In this document: piece by piece, positions 31,480 through 39,161 of the stretch | Layout of the letters: each line of letters begins with the position of its first letter | Position numbering within the stretch: position 1 is the stretch's first letter | Assembly: GCA_021199635.1 (NCBI GenBank) | Contig: JAJQHS010000056.1 | Location: 1 to 39,405, forward strand | DNA from: Bacillota bacterium | GTDB lineage: Bacteria > Bacillota > Clostridia > Oscillospirales > Oscillospiraceae | Direction of reading: 5' to 3' | Length of the DNA stretch: 39,405 nt | Notes under the pieces: generated by a model | Databases searched by the model: none | What the model saw: only the letters and a program-made list of their open reading frames with translations | Told to the model about the DNA's origin: nothing | Program-made: the position numbers and the translations under genes

Positions 31480-32774
31480 CAGAGCAGAAAAAAGACATTT
31501 TTGACAGCCCGGCGTATCGCCGCTCCCGGGGCGCCTACTACATTCAGTGCGCTGCCGAATACCTGGTGACATTGGTAGTGGCGGACGCGTTCCTGGCGAA
31601 GCTATTGAATGCTCTGGGCCTCAGCGACGCCGCCATTGGCATTGTGTCCTCCCTGACCAGTTTGGCATTTCTGGTGCAGCTGGGCACGATATTTCTCATG
31701 CAGCACATCCGAAATGTGAAGAAAACCGTGATTTTTCTGGACATTTCCAGCATGCTCTGCTTTATGGCCACCTATTTGCTGCCGTTTCTGGAGGCTCCCC
31801 AGGTACTGCGGACGGCGCTGGTCTTTGCCACCATTGGCGGCGGCTTTGGGCTAAAATATTTGCAGCTCAACCTTTACTACAAATGGGGCCAGTCCTTTGT
31901 CCGGCCCGGCGGGCGGGGCACTTTCTCCGCGAAAAACGAGGCCATTTCCCAGGCCGCAGGGGTGGCGTTTACCCTGGTCATTGGGGCGGTGGTGGACTAT
32001 TATGACCGGGTGGGACGGCTGGAAACCAGCTTTTTGGTGATTGCCTGCGTCATTGCCTGCCTGACGGTGGTGAATTTCGTGATGCTGCTAAGCATCCAGA
32101 GCTACAGCAGGCGGGAGGCCGTCAGCCAGCAGAAGCCCATCCGGGACGTTCTGAAAAATACCTTGGGAAATCCAAATTTCCGCCATGTCATTGTGATGAT
32201 TTCCCTGTATGACATTGGCCGATATCTGACCGTTGGATTCCTCGGTACCTATAAGACCCAGGATTTACTCCTGACGGTGGGCACGGTGGAGATCATCAAT
32301 GTCTGCGCCAGCGTGCTGCGCTGTGTTCTTTCCCGCCCGGCAGGGAAGTGGGCGGACAGGACCAGCTTTGCCCATGTGTACCAAATGGGGCTTTGGCTGT
32401 GCGCCTTCAGCTTCCTGCTGCTGATGTTCACAACACCAGATAGATGGTGGCTCGTAATTGGCTACACCCTTTGCTACCACGGGTCCATGGCCGCCATTCC
32501 GGGCAACGCCAACAATATGACCTACAGCTATGTGCCCATAGATTATTTTGTCCAGGCCCAGGCCATCCGCAGCAGCATTGCGGGAGTTTTAGGATTTTTG
32601 GCATCCATTCTGGGCAGCCGGATCCTGTCCTTCATACAGGCAAACGGGAATTGTCTTTTCGGGATTCCTGTCTATGGGCAGCAGGTTCTGGCGGCGCTGT
32701 CGCTTTTCGTGATATTAGGGGCCATTGCTTACAATCAATGCGTTATTTCCAAGCAGAAAATCATCCTGCAATAA
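31476..32774 (+). CDS. MFS transporter in the glycan operon
   Basis: The 432-aa protein has about ten to twelve membrane helices and no clear subfamily. A charged N-terminus (T-E-Q-K-K-D-I-F-D-S-P) precedes the first helix. The loop W-G-Q-S-F-V-R-P-G-G-R-G-T-F-S-A-K-N-E near 140-158 resembles MFS members found next to glycosidases. GTG 31476 overlaps the GH94 stop. Longer in-frame starts upstream lie within GH94. As a second transporter beside the GPH protein it might import a different oligosaccharide or export a product. The sequence does not decide. Confidence 0.82.
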   Translation: MTEQKKDIFDSPAYRRSRGAYYIQCAAEYLVTLVVADAFLAKLLNALGLSDAAIGIVSSLTSLAFLVQLGTIFLMQHIRNVKKTVIFLDISSMLCFMATYLLPFLEAPQVLRTALVFATIGGGFGLKYLQLNLYYKWGQSFVRPGGRGTFSAKNEAISQAAGVAFTLVIGAVVDYYDRVGRLETSFLVIACVIACLTVVNFVMLLSIQSYSRREAVSQQKPIRDVLKNTLGNPNFRHVIVMISLYDIGRYLTVGFLGTYKTQDLLLTVGTVEIINVCASVLRCVLSRPAGKWADRTSFAHVYQMGLWLCAFSFLLLMFTTPDRWWLVIGYTLCYHGSMAAIPGNANNMTYSYVPIDYFVQAQAIRSSIAGVLGFLASILGSRILSFIQANGNCLFGIPVYGQQVLAALSLFVILGAIAYNQCVISKQKIILQ

Positions 32775-32788
32775 GGGGGGCATTATCT

Positions 32789-35077
32789 ATGAAGAAAATC
32801 GAAAAGCCGGAAATCCGATCTGCCGGATTGGCGGCGGAAAACATCCTGCTGCTTACCATCCAGCAGGGCGCCGTAGAGGGCGGGGCGCAGGAGCCATATG
32901 TGGCCCGCAGCGGGGAAACCCTGGAGGCGGACAAGAAAATTCCGGCCCTCGTCTATATCATGAAGGACGGGGGGCCCATTGGCGTCAAGGTGGAGGACGC
33001 TCAGCTGGGCCCCCAGCGCTGGCCCTACGAACGAATCGTGGGGGAGGCGCTGGACGAAGCGAGAGCCGACTGCCGGGAGAGCTACCGCATTAACGGAAAA
33101 GCGCCCCTGCGGGTTTACCGCAAGACCAAGCCCAACGGCTTTGCCGACCCTTACGTCGGCTATACCTATTGCCACAAAATCTACCTGGTATGTGAAGAGC
33201 GCTTTCCTGCGGGTCAGAAAATTGAAATTGCAGTCACGCCCGGCCTTTTTGCCGAGGATAGAATTTCTTTCACTTTTGACCCCAAGGAGGTCATTTGCCA
33301 GGCAATCCAGACCAATCAGCTGGGCTATCGCAGGGACGACCCCTCCAAAATCGCCTACCTTTCCCAGTGGATGGGTCTTGGGGGTGGCATTTCCTACGAT
33401 GGCTGCAAGACTTTCTTCCTGATTAACGGGGAGAGGCAGCCGGTGTTCCGGGGCGGCATCCGCCTGAATCATACCGGGGAAAGGGTTCCCATGCGCGGGG
33501 GCGAGCTGACGGCGGAGTGCCCTGTCTATGAATTGGATTTTTCCGACTTTTCCCAGGAGGGGCAGTTCCGCATTTTCGTGCCGGAGCTGGGCTGCTCGCT
33601 GCCCATTGTGATTGGGGAGGAAAGCACCTGGGAGGCTGGGTTCCGGGCCTCCATGAACGCATTCTACTGCCAGCGCAGCGGCATTGTCACCGGGCCGCCC
33701 TACACCAAATTTCAGCGGCCCAGGGCCTACCACCCCGACGATGGACGGGAGGTGTATCAGAGCAACTGCTCCCTGTTTGAGAGCGGCAACGGCCTGAACG
33801 CCTATGGCACGGATTTCAACAATTTTGGCAACCTGGTTCGCAAGGCAACCGACAGCAGGGTGGAAAACGCCTGGGGCGGCTATTTCGACGCCTGCGACTG
33901 GGATCGCCGCATTCAGCACCTGAGGGCCACCCGGCTGCAAACGGAGCTGTACCTGATGTGGCCGGGGTATTTTGACAATTTGACCCTATCCATCCCCGAA
34001 AGCGGCAACGGCATCCCCGATATTCTCAATGAGGGACTGTACAACCTGGCTTTTTACAAGCGCCTGCAGCTCCCAAACGGCGGGATCCGGGGCGGCATTG
34101 AGGCGGAGGAGCATCCCATTTGGGGGCAGGGGGCCTGGCAGGACAGCTGGAAGGCCTTCGCCTATGCGCCGGATTTCTGGAGCTCCTGGTATTATGCCGG
34201 GGCTGCGGCGCAAATGGCCTTTGCTCTGCGAAAAAAGGCCCCCGATCTGGCAGCTGAGTACCAGAAGAGCGGGGAGGCGGCGTTCGCCTATGCCGAGGCC
34301 ACATACTTCCCGGCTTTGGTGTCCGAGGGCCATAAATGGACAAATTCTGCCAAGGAGAAAGCGGTCTTAGAGCGGGAGCGGGCGGCGGCAGAGCTGTTCC
34401 GGCTGACGCTGGATGAAACATATGAAAGAATCTACCTGGAAATCCGCTGCGACAGCAGCTATGATTCCGATTTTGTCTACGCACTGCTCCCCAATGGCAT
34501 CGGCAGCGAAAGGGTGAAGCGGGCCTGCCGGGAGGCCATTCTCCGCTCGGCGGACAGGAGCCTTGCCAATGGGTTGGAGCTTCCTTACCATCTGCCCAGC
34601 GAGGACCCGGCCCAGGAAGACGCCGGCCCCTGGTCCCACATTTGCACCGTGCCAAGGAATACCCAGCTGATCCGGGCCCACTATATGACCGGCAATGAGC
34701 AATATCTGAAAGCAGCGCTGGCGGCGGCGGATTTTGGCCTGGGCGCCAACCCGGACAATCTGTGCTTCACCACCGGCGTGGGTATTCACTGGCCCCGGCA
34801 CATCCTCCACCACGACTCCCGGCTGACCGGCCAGGAGCCGCCTGTGGGCATCACCATTTTTGGCCCTCATGATTTTAACCACCCGGACGACGCCATCCCC
34901 AGGCTGCTTCAGGCCGACTTTATGTGGCCTGGGGCCTATGTATGGCCCTCCTTTGAAAGCTACCTGGACATCTACCGCCATCCCTGCATGAACGAGTATA
35001 CCGTCCAGGGAACCCTGGGGCCTAACAGCTACCAGTGGGGCTATTTTGCCGCAAGAGCAGCAATTGCCGGGGAGTAA
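32789..35077 (+). CDS. GH9-family endoglucanase-like enzyme, cytoplasmic
   Basis: The 762-aa protein has an N-terminal region (~1-170), then the CelD_N immunoglobulin-like domain starting near I-Q-T-N-Q-L-G-Y-R (residue ~172). The (alpha/alpha)6 catalytic domain follows. Catalytic features are G-G-Y-F-D-A-C-D-W-D (Asp367 and Asp370, replacing the usual G-G-W-Y-D-A-G-D) and a C-terminal acid Glu736 in C-M-N-E-Y. There is no signal peptide, so it probably trims imported beta-glucans or glucomannan fragments. The extra N-terminal domain is not one I recognise. AAGGGGGG lies 9 bp upstream of ATG 32789; a long upstream frame inside the MFS gene is rejected. Confidence 0.88.
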   Translation: MKKIEKPEIRSAGLAAENILLLTIQQGAVEGGAQEPYVARSGETLEADKKIPALVYIMKDGGPIGVKVEDAQLGPQRWPYERIVGEALDEARADCRESYRINGKAPLRVYRKTKPNGFADPYVGYTYCHKIYLVCEERFPAGQKIEIAVTPGLFAEDRISFTFDPKEVICQAIQTNQLGYRRDDPSKIAYLSQWMGLGGGISYDGCKTFFLINGERQPVFRGGIRLNHTGERVPMRGGELTAECPVYELDFSDFSQEGQFRIFVPELGCSLPIVIGEESTWEAGFRASMNAFYCQRSGIVTGPPYTKFQRPRAYHPDDGREVYQSNCSLFESGNGLNAYGTDFNNFGNLVRKATDSRVENAWGGYFDACDWDRRIQHLRATRLQTELYLMWPGYFDNLTLSIPESGNGIPDILNEGLYNLAFYKRLQLPNGGIRGGIEAEEHPIWGQGAWQDSWKAFAYAPDFWSSWYYAGAAAQMAFALRKKAPDLAAEYQKSGEAAFAYAEATYFPALVSEGHKWTNSAKEKAVLERERAAAELFRLTLDETYERIYLEIRCDSSYDSDFVYALLPNGIGSERVKRACREAILRSADRSLANGLELPYHLPSEDPAQEDAGPWSHICTVPRNTQLIRAHYMTGNEQYLKAALAAADFGLGANPDNLCFTTGVGIHWPRHILHHDSRLTGQEPPVGITIFGPHDFNHPDDAIPRLLQADFMWPGAYVWPSFESYLDIYRHPCMNEYTVQGTLGPNSYQWGYFAARAAIAGE

Positions 35078-35087
35078 GGAGCCGCCT

Positions 35088-37475
35088 ATGGAGAAGGTAG
35101 CGCTTGCCAGAAGCCTGGCGGAGCAATCCGCTGTGCTGCTAAAAAATGAGGACGGTCTGCTGCCCCTGCCGCCGGGGAAGCGGATTGCCGTTTTCGGTTG
35201 GGCCCAGGGGACGCCGGTGCTGTCCGGCAGCGGCTCCGGGGCGGCAAAATTTGGGGAAAGCGAATATATAAGTCCGCTGGAAAACGCTGGCTTGCGGCCT
35301 GTAAAAGCCCTGGCCGACTTTTACGCGGGAGAAATCGCAGAGAGAAAGCGCAGCGCCCCGCCGGATTTTGACTTTTCCCAGCTGGGGAACATGGCTACCA
35401 GCGGCCTGATGTATGAGGTGTTCGGCAAATACCGGCCCAATCCTATCGAGATTGCCGTTCCCGATGCCCTGATGCAGGCAGCCGCACAGGAAACGGACAC
35501 CGCCCTGTGGATTCTGGGCCGCCAGGCCGGGGGCGAGGAATGTGACCGGCATCTAAAAAACGACTTCTTCCTTTCAGAGGAGGAAAAGCGACTTTTGGAG
35601 GCCCTTTGCGCCTATTTCCCCAATATTGTGGCAGTGCTGAATGTCAACGGCCTTATGGAGCTTTCCTGGACAGCGCAGATAAAAGGGCTGCTGTTTTTGG
35701 GGATTCCGGGGGAGCAAGGCCCCGAGGCCCTGGCAAATCTGCTGACCGGGCAGGCGAACCCCTGCGGCAAGCTCAGCGTGACCATTGCGGCCCGGCCGGA
35801 GGACTACCCCGCATGGAGGGATTTTTCCTGGAATAAGGAAAACCCGGAGGATATCCTGACCTACGAAAGCTATGGCCTGGAGGTGCCAAAGTCGGAGCGC
35901 TCCTTCCGCTGCTGCCCGGTAACGGTCTACCGGGAGGATATGTATCCCGGCTACCGCTATTTTGACAGCTTTGGGGTAGCGCCGCTGTACCCCTTTGGCT
36001 TTGGCCTGTCCTACACCCATTTTTCCATGCGGGGGGCAGAAATTGAAAAGGGGGCAGGCTGCCTCTGCCTTTCCGTTCAGGTGAAAAATGTCGGCAAATT
36101 CCCAGGAGCGGAGGTGGCGCAGCTGTATCTTTCTCCCAGAGGGACCCAATCCCCCCAGCCGGCAAAGGCGCTGAAAGCCTTTGCCAAAACCCCGGTTTTG
36201 CAGCCTGGGGAGGAAAGCCTGCTGACCATGACCGTTCCCTGGCAGGAGCTTGCCGCATACCGGGAGGAAGCCGCCCAATGGGTCATCGAAAAGGGACAGT
36301 ATGGGCTTCTGCTGGGCAATTCCTCAGCGGCGGCAAGGCCTGTCGGCTATGTGGCGGTGCCTGAGGATATTTTGGTGCTGCAAACTAAAAGCCGCCTGCC
36401 CATGAACCCGGATTACCGGGAGAAGCTGAGCCTGCTCACCGCCGCTCCGAAGCGGGCAGAAGAAGCCACCCCCAGCCTTTTTTTAACGGCGGAGGACATT
36501 CTGCCCAGGCAAATGCAGAAAAGTCCCACTGTGGACTGCTCCCGGTTTTCGGAGGAGGAGCTGGCCGCTCTTTGTGTGGGCTATGGGCCTGGCATCCCAT
36601 TTTCCGCATTTTTAGAAGCACCCCTGCCCGACACCCTTTTGGATGCTGCTGGCAATCCCATCACCGAAAACGACCACCCCACCGGGGCGAAGGGGTATGT
36701 TTCCCCCGCAATTGGCAGCAAAAACGTCCATTCCGTGTTCTATAAGGATGGCCCTGCCGGGATTGGGGGCATTGCCTGGCCGGGGGAGATGCTGCTGGCC
36801 TGCTCCTTCGACACGGCGCTTTTGCAGGCGTTCGGTGAAGCCATTGCCCAGGAGTGCAGGGCCCAGCAGGTGGACATTTGGCTGGCCCCGGCGCTGAATC
36901 TGCACCGCCATCCCCTGTGTGGGCGGAATTTTGAGTATTTTTCCGAAGACCCTTATTTGACAGGCGCCTGCGCCGTTTCCGTCCTGAAGGGCGTTCACGG
37001 CGGGGGGATCCTGGGCTGCGCCAAGCATTTTGCCGCTAACGAGCAGGAAACCTACCGCCGGGGCTGCGCAAAGGACGAGGACGGGGCCGTTGATGCTGTG
37101 GACACCATCGTCAGCGAACGTGCCCTGCGGGAAATCTACCTGAAGCCATTCCAGATGGCGGTGGAGCAGGGAGATTTGCGCTGCATCATGACGGCATTTA
37201 ACAAAATCAACGGCGTCTTTGCCGCTGGCAGCCATGATTTATGCACCCATATTCTGCGAAGCGAATGGGGCTTTCCCGGTTTTGTGGTCACGGATTGGGG
37301 CGATATGGATATTGTGGTGGACGGGGCCGACGCAATTGCGGCAGGCAATGACATCATCATGCCCGGAGGCCCCCCGGTCATCGCCCAAATTCAGCAGGGG
37401 ATGCGGGATGGCCGCTTGGGCCGGGCAGACTTGGAGCGGGCCGTAGGCCGCCTGCTGGCGGTAAAAAGAGCGTGA
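35088..37475 (+). CDS. GH3 beta-glucosidase-like enzyme with permuted domain order
   Basis: The 795-aa protein carries the GH3 domains in swapped order. The alpha/beta sandwich comes first (L-L-K-N-E-D-G-L-L-P-L near residue 20, then G-S-G-S-G near 45), followed by a fibronectin III-like domain (Y-P-F-G-F-G-L-S-Y-T near 302). The TIM barrel comes last, with D-G-P-A-G-I-G, K-H-F-A-A-N-E-Q-E and nucleophile Asp736 in V-V-T-D-W-G-D. This arrangement is known from some ruminal and gut Firmicute beta-glucosidases. It has no signal peptide, so it likely finishes oligosaccharide breakdown to monosaccharide in the cytoplasm. ATG 35088 has TAAGGAG upstream, 10 bp after GH9. Last gene of the glycan operon. 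Confidence 0.93.
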   Translation: MEKVALARSLAEQSAVLLKNEDGLLPLPPGKRIAVFGWAQGTPVLSGSGSGAAKFGESEYISPLENAGLRPVKALADFYAGEIAERKRSAPPDFDFSQLGNMATSGLMYEVFGKYRPNPIEIAVPDALMQAAAQETDTALWILGRQAGGEECDRHLKNDFFLSEEEKRLLEALCAYFPNIVAVLNVNGLMELSWTAQIKGLLFLGIPGEQGPEALANLLTGQANPCGKLSVTIAARPEDYPAWRDFSWNKENPEDILTYESYGLEVPKSERSFRCCPVTVYREDMYPGYRYFDSFGVAPLYPFGFGLSYTHFSMRGAEIEKGAGCLCLSVQVKNVGKFPGAEVAQLYLSPRGTQSPQPAKALKAFAKTPVLQPGEESLLTMTVPWQELAAYREEAAQWVIEKGQYGLLLGNSSAAARPVGYVAVPEDILVLQTKSRLPMNPDYREKLSLLTAAPKRAEEATPSLFLTAEDILPRQMQKSPTVDCSRFSEEELAALCVGYGPGIPFSAFLEAPLPDTLLDAAGNPITENDHPTGAKGYVSPAIGSKNVHSVFYKDGPAGIGGIAWPGEMLLACSFDTALLQAFGEAIAQECRAQQVDIWLAPALNLHRHPLCGRNFEYFSEDPYLTGACAVSVLKGVHGGGILGCAKHFAANEQETYRRGCAKDEDGAVDAVDTIVSERALREIYLKPFQMAVEQGDLRCIMTAFNKINGVFAAGSHDLCTHILRSEWGFPGFVVTDWGDMDIVVDGADAIAAGNDIIMPGGPPVIAQIQQGMRDGRLGRADLERAVGRLLAVKRA

Positions 37476-37479
37476 TGCA

Positions 37480-37968
37480 ATGGAAATCAACGTCAGGGAC
37501 AAGCAGAAAATCGTGGAGATTTGGCTGACCAACGACGAGAAAGATGACCCGGCGGTCAAGGCGCAGCTAAAGCCTCTATACGCCCAATACAAACAGAAGA
37601 AATACACGGTGGCGGTGTTCCAGTCCGGCGGGCAGGATCTCTCTCACAGCACCGTGGATTTGCTGCTGTACAATCAGCGGCGGCTCGCAGAGCTGGAGAC
37701 GGAGAGGGGGAGCCAGGCAGGAGAGATCGGTTTCCCTCCCGCCTTCCTTTTCGCACTTGACTTGATTTATTGCACAGGATACAATGTTGTATATTCAAAA
37801 GACTCATATAGAAAGATAAAAAGAGGGGAACATCATGCGCAACGAACAAGTCTCTTTGAACAAAGCGCTGCTGGATGCGGCAGAAATATGCGACCTGGAA
37901 AAGGTCAAACTGCTGCTGCAGGAAGGCGCCGATCCTTTGGGAATTTCAGATATCAATGCCCTCGATGA
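37480..37968 (+). pseudogene. Conserved small protein, 3'-truncated and reading into the next gene's promoter
   Basis: The first ~85 codons (E-I-N-V-R-D-K-Q-K-I-V-E-I-W-L-T near the start; K-K-Y-T-V-A-V-F-Q-S-G; L-L-L-Y-N-Q-R-R-L-A) look like a small conserved protein often seen in accessory DNA of Firmicutes. I do not know its function. After about 37740 the frame runs through the promoter and ribosome site of the ankyrin gene and on into its coding sequence, so its natural end has been lost. It begins 4 bp after the GH3 stop without a good ribosome site. It marks the junction where the glycan operon meets accessory DNA. Confidence 0.6.
37757..37785 (+). promoter_or_regulatory. Promoter of the ankyrin-like gene
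   Basis: TTGACT (37757-37762), 17 bp, TACAAT (37780-37785), 49 bp upstream of the ATG at 37835. It lies inside the truncated ORF, showing that the 3' part of that ORF is not original coding sequence. Confidence 0.82.
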
Positions 37969-38536
37969 GAATCCCCTCGGCGAATTGTTCTGCGATGCGT
38001 CACAAGATTCTAAACTGGCGGCCAAGCTGCCGCAGATTGTGCAGCTATTTTTGAATCACGGGATGCACATCGACGCATCAAAGTTTGCGGACGATGGGAA
38101 CAACGTCAATCCGCTTTGGGACCTTGCGTTTTGCAGCAACGAAAGCGGGATTAAAACGCTTCGTGTGCTGCTGGATGGCGGATTGGATGCCGATTCTGTG
38201 GAAACCCTGGTGGATCACATTTTTACGGACACGGAGATGGTTGACGGTTGCAACATGGATGATGCGTGGTTTATGAAAAGCATAGGCTGGTCGCTGAAAA
38301 TGGTGATGCTTGCAGCGTCTTATCCACACATCCTTCAAAACAGCCCGTTTATCGCAGAATGTGTGGCACTGGAGCACAACGACGCCGCTGTTCTGCCGGA
38401 GTTTCGTGACTGGAATCGCTTTACTTATGACATTGACCTTTCTACCTGTGACAACATCCCCAATGGACTGCGGAACGCAACGCTGACGATTCGTCGTAAA
38501 GGCGAAGGAACCAACATATGGACGATGAAAATATAG
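37835..38536 (+). CDS. Ankyrin-repeat-like protein
   Basis: The 233-aa protein has no signal peptide and starts behind AGAGGGG. Residues ~8-35 (L-L-D-A-A-E-I-C-D-L-E-K-V-K-L-L-L-Q-E-G-A-D-P) match an ankyrin helix pair, and L-R-V-L-L-D-G-G-L-D-A near 108-118 looks like another. The rest is less clear. The C-terminal part (D-W-N-R-F-T-Y-D-I-D-L) resembles no family I can name. Ankyrin repeats mediate protein binding; a partner or effector role is unknown. It has its own promoter and lies between a truncated ORF and the second copy of the AbrB repeat, in AT-richer DNA. Confidence 0.72.
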   Translation: MRNEQVSLNKALLDAAEICDLEKVKLLLQEGADPLGISDINALDENPLGELFCDASQDSKLAAKLPQIVQLFLNHGMHIDASKFADDGNNVNPLWDLAFCSNESGIKTLRVLLDGGLDADSVETLVDHIFTDTEMVDGCNMDDAWFMKSIGWSLKMVMLAASYPHILQNSPFIAECVALEHNDAAVLPEFRDWNRFTYDIDLSTCDNIPNGLRNATLTIRRKGEGTNIWTMKI

Positions 38537-38550
38537 CCGGAGGTTGCGAT

Positions 38551-38667
38551 ATGAAAAATTTTATGTTCAAGGCGAAAGATAAGCCCAAAGACGGCGCTTC
38601 CTACAGCAACTGCCGCTTGTATGGGCCTGCTTGCGCTGCCCTGTCGTCAAAAATCTTAAATTCGTAG
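38551..38667 (+). CDS. Short ORF (38 codons), possibly a truncated gene
   Basis: ATG 38551 lies behind CCGGAGG, 14 bp after the ankyrin-like gene, and reads M-K-N-F-M-F-K-A-K-D-K-P-K-D-G-A-S-Y-S-N before ending at TAG 38665-38667. The stop falls 6 bp before the second ~370-bp repeat, so the ORF may be a gene cut by arrival of the repeat. Not recognised. Confidence 0.4.
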   Translation: MKNFMFKAKDKPKDGASYSNCRLYGPACAALSSKILNS

Positions 38668-38790
38668 ATATTATGTGCCCATATAGCAGCCAAGAGCGGC
38701 GCTTGGGGCGGAAAAATGGACTGCTCGTGCCGTATCATTCTCCAAATTTCGCAAATACTACCTGGGAAGCAGAAAAAGGAGAGATGGAAC

Positions 38791-38964
38791 ATGAAAGCAA
38801 CAGGCATTGTCCGCCGGGTGGATGATCTTGGCAGAATTGTTATTCCGAAGGAAATTCGCAGAACGCTGCGGATCCGCGAGGGCGACCCGTTACAGACAAC
38901 ATGGCAGCCCTGGGAGCAGTTCTGCAATTCCATGCTCAATTTAGCCAAAAGACAGGGCTGGTAG
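38791..38964 (+). CDS. Mini SpoVT/AbrB-like DNA-binding protein (57 aa), likely decayed
   Basis: ATG 38791 follows AAAGGAGAG. The protein starts M-K-A-T-G-I-V-R-R-V-D-D-L-G-R-I-V-I-P-K and continues R-R-T-L-R-I-R-E-G-D-P-L, a complete AbrB/SpoVT DNA-binding hairpin. It then ends in W-Q-P-W-E-Q-F-C-N-S...K-R-Q-G-W instead of the usual regulatory domain. The normal C-terminal half is visible in another frame (A-L-G-A-V-L-Q...K-T-G-L-V-A-I), so an internal deletion shifted the frame. The DNA-binding domain could still fold and dimerise. It may act as a minimal regulator or be a pseudogene; the decayed twin at 14806 argues for weak selection. Confidence 0.6.
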   Translation: MKATGIVRRVDDLGRIVIPKEIRRTLRIREGDPLQTTWQPWEQFCNSMLNLAKRQGW

Positions 38965-39007
38965 CGATACATAATGACGGAATACAGGAAGCGAATAGGT
39001 ATAGCGC

Positions 39008-39037
39008 CGCCCACCGATTTTCACATCGGTGGGCGGT
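39008..39037 (+). terminator. Perfect hairpin at the end of repeat copy 2
   Basis: CCGCCCACCGAT (39008-39019), loop TTTCAC, ATCGGTGGGCGG (39026-39037). The 12-bp stem is perfect, but only two T follow, so termination efficiency is uncertain. Confidence 0.6.
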
Positions 39038-39047
39038 TATGCCGAAT

Positions 39048-39148
39048 TGGGGAGCAATTTCGCAATCGATTATGGAGAAATGCTCCCCAATATGGAATTG
39101 ACTATTGGGGAGCATTATGGTAAAATAGCATGGATAATTGTTCCCCAA
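39048..39148. promoter_or_regulatory. Operator array of four TTGGGGAGCA-type half-sites
   Basis: Half-sites alternate in orientation: TTGGGGAGCA at 39048-39057, its reverse complement at 39081-39090, the forward form at 39105-39114 and TGTTCCCCAA (one mismatch) at 39139-39148. The middle pair also forms an 11-bp perfect inverted repeat. They surround and overlap the promoter of the Fic gene, suggesting cooperative repression or looping. Confidence 0.7.
39098..39126 (+). promoter_or_regulatory. Promoter of the Fic-family gene
   Basis: TTGACT (39098-39103), 17 bp, TAAAAT (39121-39126), 35 bp upstream of the ATG at 39162. A half-site lies within the spacer and others flank the boxes. Confidence 0.85.
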
Positions 39149-39161
39149 GGGAGGAAACGCT

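Larger units (their letters stand above)
38673..39043 (+). repeat. Dispersed ~370-bp repeat, copy 2
   Basis: It matches 14688-15058 in direct orientation, roughly 90% identical by eye. It contains the 58-codon SpoVT/AbrB-like ORF with an intact ATG and the perfect hairpin at 39008-39037. With the operator region it accounts for the stretch 38668-39161. Confidence 0.9.
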
